64,000 nt of DNA from Pseudonocardia sp. TRM90224 (GTDB taxonomy: Bacteria; Actinomycetota; Actinomycetes; Mycobacteriales; Pseudonocardiaceae): contig NZ_JAJGSX010000039.1 in assembly GCF_021245725.1 (NCBI RefSeq), positions 18,962 through 82,961 of the forward strand, given 5' to 3'. The translations under genes were made by a program, and so were the position numbers. Positions 58,298 to 64,000 of the stretch are shown in pieces. The notes under the pieces were generated by a model. That model was not told where the DNA came from and did no database searches. It saw only the letters and a list, made by a program, of their open reading frames with translations. The stretch's first letter is position 1, and each line of letters starts with the position of its first letter.

Positions 58298-59452
58298 TCA
58301 CTCGAAGATTCCGAAGCCCGGGACGGCGTGCGCGCGCACGGCGTCCATGTCCAGCTCGACGCCGATGCCTGGGGTGTCGGGCGGGATGATGTAGCCGTCC
58401 TTGACGATCGAGCCGCTGCCGTCGGGCGCGATCACGTAGCTGTCCCACACGTCGCGCTCTTCCAGTGCGTGCCACTCCTGCACGTAGAAGTTGGGGATGG
58501 CCGCACACTGGTGGGCGGTCGCCATCGTGCCCAGCGGGGTGGAGACCAGGTGCGGGGCGAACGGGATGTAGTGCATCTCGGCGAGGTTGGCGATCTTCTT
58601 GGCCTCGGCGAGCCCGCCGCACTTCGGGACGTCGGGCTCGATCACGTCGACCGCCCCCTTCTCCAGCAGCTCGCGGAAGCCCCACCTGAGGTAGAGGTTC
58701 TCGCCCGCGCAGATCGGGGTGCGGGTCTGTGCGCGCACCCGCACCAGCGCGTCGACGTTCTCCGCCGGCACCGGCTCCTCCAGCCACATGAGCCCGAACG
58801 GCTCCAGCTCCCACGCGATCCGGCAGGCGCTGGGCACGTCGTAGCGGGCGTGCAGGTCGATGGCGAGATCGACGTCGGGGCCGATGGCCTCGCGCACCGC
58901 GGCGACCCGCTCGACCATCGAGCGCAGCTCAGCGGCGTTCACGGTGTGGTTGAAGGCGTCGAACTTGGCGGGGTGGCCCAGGTCGTCGATGTCGAACTTG
59001 ATCGCGGTGAAGCCCTCCTCGACCATCCGCTGGGCCCGGTCGATGCAGCCGGCGACGGAGCCGGCGGGGTCGTCGCCGTCGCCGCAGTCGGCGTAGAGCC
59101 GGATCCGGTCGCGGAACTTCCCGCCCAGCATCCGGTGCACCGGCTGGCCGGCGGCCTTGCCCGCGAGGTCCCACAAGGCCAGCTCGATGCCGCTGAGCGC
59201 GATCACGAACACCCCGGCCTGTGGTCCGGCGAAGACGCGGCGGCGCAGCTTCTCCCAGCAGCGTTCGACGTTGCGCGGGTCCTCGCCGATGAGCAGCTCC
59301 TTGAAGGAGTTGATCAGCCCGACGACGCCGCCCGCGCCGGCGTCGGGGTTCGCCTCGCCGTACCCGGTGAGCCCCTCATCGGTGTCGATCCGCACCAGGG
59401 TGGCCTGCCCGTGATAGGCGACCACCGCTGTCCGGACGTCGACGATCCGCAT
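58298..59452 (-). CDS. mandelate racemase/muconate lactonizing enzyme-family dehydratase, 384 aa
   Basis: ATG 59452 follows GGGAGGTAACA. It is an enolase-superfamily TIM barrel: N-terminal capping domain TDEGLTGYGEANP, SGIELALWDLAGKAAGQPVHRMLGG, FTAIKFDID (catalytic Lys region), and the metal ligands VDLAIDLHARY (Asp), WLEEPVP (Glu) and ICAGENLY (Glu). HYIPFAPHLVSTPLG carries the general-base His. It is expected to dehydrate an aldonic or aldaric acid to a 2-keto-3-deoxy acid. It pairs with the RraA-like protein in an operon. Confidence 0.88.
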   Translation of the reverse strand: MRIVDVRTAVVAYHGQATLVRIDTDEGLTGYGEANPDAGAGGVVGLINSFKELLIGEDPRNVERCWEKLRRRVFAGPQAGVFVIALSGIELALWDLAGKAAGQPVHRMLGGKFRDRIRLYADCGDGDDPAGSVAGCIDRAQRMVEEGFTAIKFDIDDLGHPAKFDAFNHTVNAAELRSMVERVAAVREAIGPDVDLAIDLHARYDVPSACRIAWELEPFGLMWLEEPVPAENVDALVRVRAQTRTPICAGENLYLRWGFRELLEKGAVDVIEPDVPKCGGLAEAKKIANLAEMHYIPFAPHLVSTPLGTMATAHQCAAIPNFYVQEWHALEERDVWDSYVIAPDGSGSIVKDGYIIPPDTPGIGVELDMDAVRAHAVPGFGIFE

Positions 59453-59467
59453 TGTTACCTCCCGGGA

Positions 59468-59505
59468 TTGGTGACGAGCGCCACATGTCATATAAGCTGA
59501 TGAGA
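59468..59505 (+). promoter_or_regulatory. promoter/operator of the GntR gene, likely leaderless
   Basis: TTGGTG (59468-59473), a 17-base spacer and TATAAG (59491-59496) place the transcription start within a few bases of ATG 59505. The divergent dehydratase gene starts 52 bases away. GTCATATAAGCTGATGAG overlaps the -10 and has TCAT/ATGA half-sites, suited to autoregulation by the FadR-type product. Confidence 0.5.
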
Positions 59506-60239
59506 TGCCGAGGAGACAAGAGGCCGAGGACCCCGTGAAGGTCCGCACGCTCCCGGTGCAGGTCGCTGCGCGCCTGACCCGACGGATCGTCGAGGGCGGC
59601 ATCGAGGACGGCCGCGCGCCGTCCGAGCTCGACATCTTGCAGGAGTTCGGCGTCTCCCGCGTGGTCGCCCGCGAGACGCTCAAGATCCTCGCGTCGCTCG
59701 ACATCGTCGACATTGCGCAAGGCCGCCGCGTCACCGTCCGCCCGCAGGCCGAGTGGGACTACCTGAGCCCGCTGCTCGCCGAATGGCTCCCCGACGAGCA
59801 CGTCGACGGCCTGCTGCGCGAGCTGCACCAGATGCGCGAGCTGCTGGAGCCGGGGCTCGCCGCGATGGCGGCGGTCGTGATCAGCGACGAGACGTTGGCC
59901 CGGCTGCGTGAGGCGGTGGACCGGATGGCGAGCCTCGAATCCGACCCGGCCGCGTACCTGGAGGTCGACCAGGAGTTCCACATGGAGATCTGCCGGGCCG
60001 CGGAGAACCGCATTCTCGACCGCATCATGTACTCGGCCCGCTGGCTCGGCATCGCCAGCCGCCGGGTGACCAACAAAGGCAGCTTGCCCAACGCCACAGT
60101 CGACCACGCGCGGATCTTCCGGGCGCTGGAGGCCCGCGACCCGGACGCCGCGCGCGAGGCCATGCGGGTCCACATGGAGGGCAACTCCCCGCTGCTCCCG
60201 CAGAAGGCCAAGCGGAGCGATCTCGAACGGGCGCCGTAG
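59505..60239 (+). CDS. GntR-family (FadR/FCD) transcriptional regulator, 244 aa
   Basis: ATG 59505. The N-terminal winged helix includes LTRRIVEGGIEDGRAPSELDILQEFGVSRVVARETLKIL (~24-63). The C-terminal FCD helical bundle has RELHQMRELLEPGLAAMAAV, DQEFHMEICRAAEN (metal-binding Asp and His), and VDHARIFRALEARDPDAAREAMRVHM (His ligands). It likely senses a sugar acid and represses the divergent dehydratase/aldolase genes and the downstream transporter, which starts 138 bases after it. Confidence 0.88.
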   Translation: MPRRQEAEDPVKVRTLPVQVAARLTRRIVEGGIEDGRAPSELDILQEFGVSRVVARETLKILASLDIVDIAQGRRVTVRPQAEWDYLSPLLAEWLPDEHVDGLLRELHQMRELLEPGLAAMAAVVISDETLARLREAVDRMASLESDPAAYLEVDQEFHMEICRAAENRILDRIMYSARWLGIASRRVTNKGSLPNATVDHARIFRALEARDPDAAREAMRVHMEGNSPLLPQKAKRSDLERAP

Positions 60240-60377
60240 TCCGCTCGGCGTAGATCCCGCGTTCCGCACGATCCCGTTCCTCGTAGGAGGCGAAACGGCG
60301 CCCCTGCCGCTTCGCCCCGTCGGTTGCACCGTCGCCCCGGTCGGACGCGTCCAACGTCGGACGCAGGAGGAGTTGTC

Positions 60378-61808
60378 ATGGCACCTGATCTTGTGTGGTC
60401 GAGACGGAAGTTCCTGGGGATGAGCGCGCTCGGCGCCGTCGGGCTCACCGCCGCCGCCTGCGGTGGCGGCCCACCCGCCGCGCCCAAGGTGGACGTCCAG
60501 GTTTCGCAGGCGGTGCTCGACGCCGCAGCCCCGTTCCGCGGGCAGTCGGCCGGGATGCTCTCGCAGAAGCTGTACTCCGAAGCCGCCAACCAGGCGCTCG
60601 ACCGGTCGTTGCAGGCGTTCGCGCAGGCCACCGGCACCACGGTCCAGAACGACCTGGTCTCTGGTGATGCCGGCGACCTGGTCGCGAAGATGGACGCCGA
60701 CGTGAAGGCGGGCACGGCTCGCGACCTCGCGTTCATGAGTGATGCCCGGTTCGTCGGCCAGCTGCACAACCTCGGCGACCTCACCGACGTCACCGACGTC
60801 GTCGAGGAGATGAAGAAGCTTTACGGCGAGCCCGCCACCGAGGCCACAAACTACTGCGTCTTCGAGGGTCGCTGGTTCGCCATCCCGTACCACTTCATCG
60901 CGTCCGGGATGTACCTGCGCAAGGACTGGTACGCGGAGAAGGGGATCGCCCTCAAGCCGCACTACAGCTGGGAGGAGCTGCGCGACAACGCGCTCGCGGT
61001 CTCCGACCCGGCGAAGCGCCGGTTCGGCTGGGGCCTCACGGTGAACCGCTCGGGCGACGCCAACGGGTTCATCGAGAACGTCATCAACACCTACGGCGGG
61101 GCGATCGCCGACAACACCGGCCGGAAGGTGACGCTGAACTCCCCGGAGACCGTCGAGGCGGTCTCGTTCATCGGCGACATCTACACGAACCCGAAGTACA
61201 AGCCGATGCTCCCGCCCGGGATCGAGAGCTGGACCGACTCCAGCAACAACGAGAACTGGCTGGCCCAGATCCTCGGGCTCACGCTCAACCAGTTCAGCGT
61301 GTACGCCGACTCGAAGACCAAGGGCAACCCCGTCTACGCGAACACGCACGTGATCAGCGGCGCGACCGGTCCGGCGATCGACAAGCCGTTGGCGTACGGC
61401 CAGTCGAACTCGTTCGTCGTGTTCAAGGGGGCGAAGAACCCCGACCTGGCCAAGCAGGTGGCGAAGTTCATGGTGAGCGGGAGCGCGCTGCTGGGTGTTG
61501 CGCAGGGCGCGCCCTGCCTGGTCAACCCGGCGTGGGAGAAGGTGTGGGATTCCGACCCGTACTACTCCTCCGGTGACCCGGCCTACGGCCCGATCCGGGA
61601 GCAGACCCGCACGCCGCTCCCGCTGACCACCACCACCGGCTACTCGTTCCCGCAGCCCCCGAGCCCCGGCCAGCAGGCTGCGGTGGCCGCCTACCTGCTC
61701 ACCGACATGATGCAGTCGGTCGTCCAGGGCACCCCGGCGGCGCAGGCCGTGGCGACCACGCACGAGCGGATGGTGCAGATCTTCGAGCAGCAGGGCTACA
61801 AGCAGTGA
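60378..61808 (+). CDS. ABC-transporter solute-binding lipoprotein, Tat-type, 476 aa
   Basis: ATG 60378 follows CAGGAGGAG. A Tat lipoprotein signal: SRRKFLGMSALG with a lipobox TAAAC at residues ~25-29 (Cys29). The mature part follows the family 1 binding-protein layout: QAFAQATGTTVQNDLVSGDAGD, IPYHFIASGMYLRKDWY, SYWEEL-like HYSWEELRDNALAV, and QSNSFVVFKGAKNPDLAKQVAKFM. It probably binds a sugar or sugar acid outside the membrane. Its stop overlaps the permease start. Confidence 0.9.
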   Translation: MAPDLVWSRRKFLGMSALGAVGLTAAACGGGPPAAPKVDVQVSQAVLDAAAPFRGQSAGMLSQKLYSEAANQALDRSLQAFAQATGTTVQNDLVSGDAGDLVAKMDADVKAGTARDLAFMSDARFVGQLHNLGDLTDVTDVVEEMKKLYGEPATEATNYCVFEGRWFAIPYHFIASGMYLRKDWYAEKGIALKPHYSWEELRDNALAVSDPAKRRFGWGLTVNRSGDANGFIENVINTYGGAIADNTGRKVTLNSPETVEAVSFIGDIYTNPKYKPMLPPGIESWTDSSNNENWLAQILGLTLNQFSVYADSKTKGNPVYANTHVISGATGPAIDKPLAYGQSNSFVVFKGAKNPDLAKQVAKFMVSGSALLGVAQGAPCLVNPAWEKVWDSDPYYSSGDPAYGPIREQTRTPLPLTTTTGYSFPQPPSPGQQAAVAAYLLTDMMQSVVQGTPAAQAVATTHERMVQIFEQQGYKQ

Positions 61809-63814
61809 CCGTCGTGCGTCCGCGGCCGGCCCCGTCCGGCCCGCGGGCGGCCGGGCCGTCGTCGCTCTCGGGCGCCCAGCGGGTGTTCGGGCGCGACTGG
61901 AAGCTCGCCGCGGCGTTCATCGCGCCGACCGGGCTGCTCGTCGCGGCGCTGATCCTCTTCCCGATCATCAGCTCCGTCGTCACCAGCACCACCGAGCGGC
62001 ACGGCGCGGAATCCGTGTTCGTCGGGCTGGACAACTACACGGCGCTCGTCGACGACGCGGTGTTCCACAAGGGCGTGCTCAACTCGTTCGTCTTCACCGC
62101 CTACGCCGAGATCTTCAAGGTCACCCTCGGGCTGATCGCGGCGCTGATGCTGCACCACATGCGCCGCGGTCGGGCCGTGCTCGCCGGGGTGATCCTGCTG
62201 CCGTGGGTGGTGCCGACGGTCGTCACGGCGTTCACGTGGCGGTCGCTGTTCGACCCGATCTTCGGCAGCGTCAACACGCTGCTCACCGACTCGGGGATCG
62301 GTCCGGTGCTCGCCGCGATCGGGCTGGTCGACAGCTGGCCGGCGGAGTGGCTCTCCGACCCCGAGCTTGCGATGCCGGCGGTCATCCTGGTCAACGTCTG
62401 GAAGGGCATCCCGTTCTTCACGGTGACCTTCCTCGCCGGGCTCAAGGCCATCGACGCCGGCCTGTACGAGGCGGCCATGGTGGACGGGGCCTCGCCCTGG
62501 CAGCGGTTCCGGCACATCACGCTGCCGGGGCTGCGTCACGTCATGATCGTGACGGTGCTGCTGTCGTCCATCTGGACGTTCAACAACTTCGACCTGATCT
62601 GGCTGATGACACAGGGCGGCCCCGGTGATGCCACCGCCCCGTACGTGATGGTGGCGTACTCGAAGGCGATCCAGCAGCTGCAGCTGGGCGCGGGCGCCGC
62701 GGTGACGCTGGTGATGCTGCCGATCGTCGGCATCCTCGTGCTGGTGCTCGTGCGGATGATGCGGCGCAGCGACCAGCCCGGCAGCGGCGACCTCGGGCGC
62801 AGCCGGCTGACCCCGGCCCAGCGCGCGGCGATGCCGTGGGTGATCGTTGCGGTCTCGGTGCTGGTGCTGGTGTGGGCGTCGCCGCACATCGTGTGGAAGG
62901 CCGCGCTGGTGCTCGGCGTGTTCGTGCTGCTCGCGGCCGTCGTCGGGCGGGTCGTCTCGACGCTCGCCGCGCGGGGGAACCGGACGGCCGCCAGGGTGGT
63001 CAACGGCACCGGCACGGGCGTCGCTCTCGTGGGGCTGCTCGGATTCGTGCTCGCCCCGCTCTACTGGATGACGGTCACCGCCTTCAAGTCCGACGACCAG
63101 ATCGTCATGCGCACCAACGACCTCTGGCCCACCCCGTGGAGCACCGAGCAGTTCACCAACCTGTTCTCCGGCCGGGCGTTCGGCACCTGGTACGTGAACA
63201 CGGTGCTGGTGGCCGGGGCGTCGACGCTGATCGCGCTGATCTGCGCGGCGCTGGCCGGCTACGCGCTGGCCCGGCTGAAGTTCCGCGGTTCGGAGAGCTT
63301 CACGGTGACGATCCTGCTCACCTACGTGATGCCGGGCGCGCTGCTGTTCATCCCGCTCTACCAGATGATGAGCGGGATCGGGCTCAACGATTCGCTGTGG
63401 TCGCTGGTCGTCACCTACCCGACGTTCACGCTGCCGTTCGCGACGTGGCTGCTCGTGGGCTACTTCAAGTCGATCCCCGCCGACCTGGAGGAATCGGCGC
63501 TGGTGGACGGGTGCACGCGGTTCGGTGCGTTCCTGCGGATCGTGCTGCCGCTGGCGAAACCGGGCCTGCTCGCCGTTGCCCTGTTCACCCTCACCAACGC
63601 GTGGAACGAGTTCCTCTTCGCGTTCGTGTTCATCACCCGCAACGAGTACATGACCCTGCCGGTCGGCATGCAGTCGATGATCTTCGGGGACGTCGTGCCG
63701 CAGGGCCAGCTGGCCGCCGCGTCGCTGCTGATCAGCATCCCGGTGGTGCTCATGTACGCGTTCGGGCAGCGGTTCCTGACCGAAGGCCTGACGGCGGGTG
63801 CGGTGAAGGGCTGA
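61805..63814 (+). CDS. fused MalF-MalG-type ABC permease, 669 aa
   Basis: GTG 61805 overlaps the previous stop (GTGA). Both permease halves are on one chain. The first (about 35-320) has the EAA loop EAAMVDGASPWQRFRHITLP; the second (about 405-665) has ESALVDGCTRFGAFLRIVLP. Three extra hydrophobic segments (about 340-420) join them. Normally these are two proteins. No ATPase gene is seen before the window ends; actinobacteria often use a shared MsiK-type ATPase. It should import the sugar acid bound by the preceding lipoprotein. Confidence 0.9.
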   Translation: MTVVRPRPAPSGPRAAGPSSLSGAQRVFGRDWKLAAAFIAPTGLLVAALILFPIISSVVTSTTERHGAESVFVGLDNYTALVDDAVFHKGVLNSFVFTAYAEIFKVTLGLIAALMLHHMRRGRAVLAGVILLPWVVPTVVTAFTWRSLFDPIFGSVNTLLTDSGIGPVLAAIGLVDSWPAEWLSDPELAMPAVILVNVWKGIPFFTVTFLAGLKAIDAGLYEAAMVDGASPWQRFRHITLPGLRHVMIVTVLLSSIWTFNNFDLIWLMTQGGPGDATAPYVMVAYSKAIQQLQLGAGAAVTLVMLPIVGILVLVLVRMMRRSDQPGSGDLGRSRLTPAQRAAMPWVIVAVSVLVLVWASPHIVWKAALVLGVFVLLAAVVGRVVSTLAARGNRTAARVVNGTGTGVALVGLLGFVLAPLYWMTVTAFKSDDQIVMRTNDLWPTPWSTEQFTNLFSGRAFGTWYVNTVLVAGASTLIALICAALAGYALARLKFRGSESFTVTILLTYVMPGALLFIPLYQMMSGIGLNDSLWSLVVTYPTFTLPFATWLLVGYFKSIPADLEESALVDGCTRFGAFLRIVLPLAKPGLLAVALFTLTNAWNEFLFAFVFITRNEYMTLPVGMQSMIFGDVVPQGQLAAASLLISIPVVLMYAFGQRFLTEGLTAGAVKG

Positions 63815-63842
63815 CCCCCGGGGGGCGGGTCGCGCACGGGGG

Positions 63843-63871
63843 TCAGGAAAGCCACTTTCCTGCCCCACAGG
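63843..63871. repeat. TCAGGAAAGCCACTTTCCTG palindrome after the permease gene
   Basis: TCAGGAAAGCCACTTTCCTG is a self-complementary element built on the same AAAG/CTTT core as the double hairpin. It may terminate the transporter operon. Confidence 0.6.
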
Positions 63872-63880
63872 GCCTGACTG

Positions 63881-64000
63881 TGGCTGTCAGGTGAATCGCT
63901 GCAGCCACCGCGGTGGACCGGCGCCCGAGGTTCCTGGCGTTGGCCGATCGAGAGTGCCGTTCGCGCCGTCGCCCAAGGGTTGGGGAGGGCAGGAAAGCCA
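63881..64000 (+). repeat. 120-bp inverted repeat, right copy (cut by window end)
   Basis: Matches the reverse complement of 52664-52783 over its whole visible length with two differences. It ends inside a double-hairpin element. Confidence 0.93.
63986..64000 (+). repeat. tandem double-hairpin repeat, copy 7, truncated by window end
   Basis: The last bases, GGGCAGGAAAGCCA, are the start of the double hairpin and overlap the 120-bp repeat as at the left copy. Confidence 0.75.

Noticed and set aside
59376..63868. Minus-strand frames opposite the GntR, binding-protein and permease genes
   Set aside because: No domain pattern; the plus strand shows full family motifs and coupled starts.
2311..64000. 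The regularly recurring GGGCAGGAAAG elements as a CRISPR array
   Set aside because: Copies are kilobases apart with genes between them, not closely spaced with unique spacers, and no cas genes are present.
52664..64000. The 120-bp inverted repeat as terminal repeats of an insertion sequence or integron
   Set aside because: No transposase or integrase lies between the copies, and the repeats contain intergenic hairpins found elsewhere, so they look like ordinary dispersed repeats.

Overview
This 64 kb window is very GC-rich, with frequent GTG and TTG starts, Tat-type signals, a conservon (cvnABCD), FHA proteins, a PASTA-less Ser/Thr kinase, AfsR/SARP-type and large ATP-binding LuxR regulators and Hsp70-like proteins. 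Together these indicate a filamentous actinomycete, most likely of the Pseudonocardiaceae. The family placement is an inference from gene style, since no rRNA or marker gene is present. I saw no tRNA, rRNA, transposase, integrase or CRISPR array.

Layout. 0-9.7 kb: the end of an Hsp70-family gene, a small zinc-ribbon protein, a frameshifted Tat-exported multicopper oxidase, a cupin, two SAM methyltransferases (one frameshifted), an FHA-HTH regulator, a GNAT acetyltransferase and a VAO-type flavoprotein. 9.7-16.5 kb (minus strand): a LuxR-type giant regulator, a short FAD-binding remnant, a chimeric open frame joining a SARP N-terminus to a decapitated FAD-linked oxidase, a Pro-rich membrane protein and a nitrilase, with an AraC regulator diverging from the nitrilase. 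17.8-21.6 kb: a complete cvnA-B-C-D conservon. 21.6-34.4 kb: accessory genes, including an SDR, a DUF899 protein behind a striking double operator, an MFS exporter, a pair of kinase-like sensors with a PucR-type regulator and a response regulator, and a Pr6Pr/beta-propeller fusion. 34.77-43.18 kb: a tightly coupled nine-gene catabolic operon (RidA-like proteins, FAH-family enzyme, amidase, cupin, APC permease, CaiB/BaiF CoA-transferase, fused carboxyltransferase, FMN reductase). 43-52 kb: a phosphotransferase, a second FHA-HTH paralogue, an enoyl-CoA hydratase-like protein, a secreted protein, and a GT2 plus GT39-like/DUF4397 pair. 52.8-63.8 kb: a Ser/Thr kinase, a second DUF899 protein, a decayed PadR/amidohydrolase locus, and a sugar-acid module (RraA-like, enolase-superfamily dehydratase, GntR, solute-binding lipoprotein, fused ABC permease).

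Three things stand out. First, four small genes (at 21.65, 24.55, 55.47 and 57.28 kb, all minus strand) encode 60-76 residue peptides that share a leader-like helix ending in a V(P/A)P(Q/K)xxAxA-like motif, followed by a Cys-rich tail. I know of no described function, and two of them lie close to DUF899 thioredoxin-like genes. Second, intergenic spaces carry several families of perfect palindromes, including a tandem double hairpin present seven times, and a 120-bp inverted repeat at least 98% identical that brackets 52.8-63.9 kb. Third, several genes carry lesions: a 5-bp loss, single-base indels in G runs, a gene-gene fusion and internal deletions. This suggests active decay of accessory loci, although sequencing error could explain the single-base cases.
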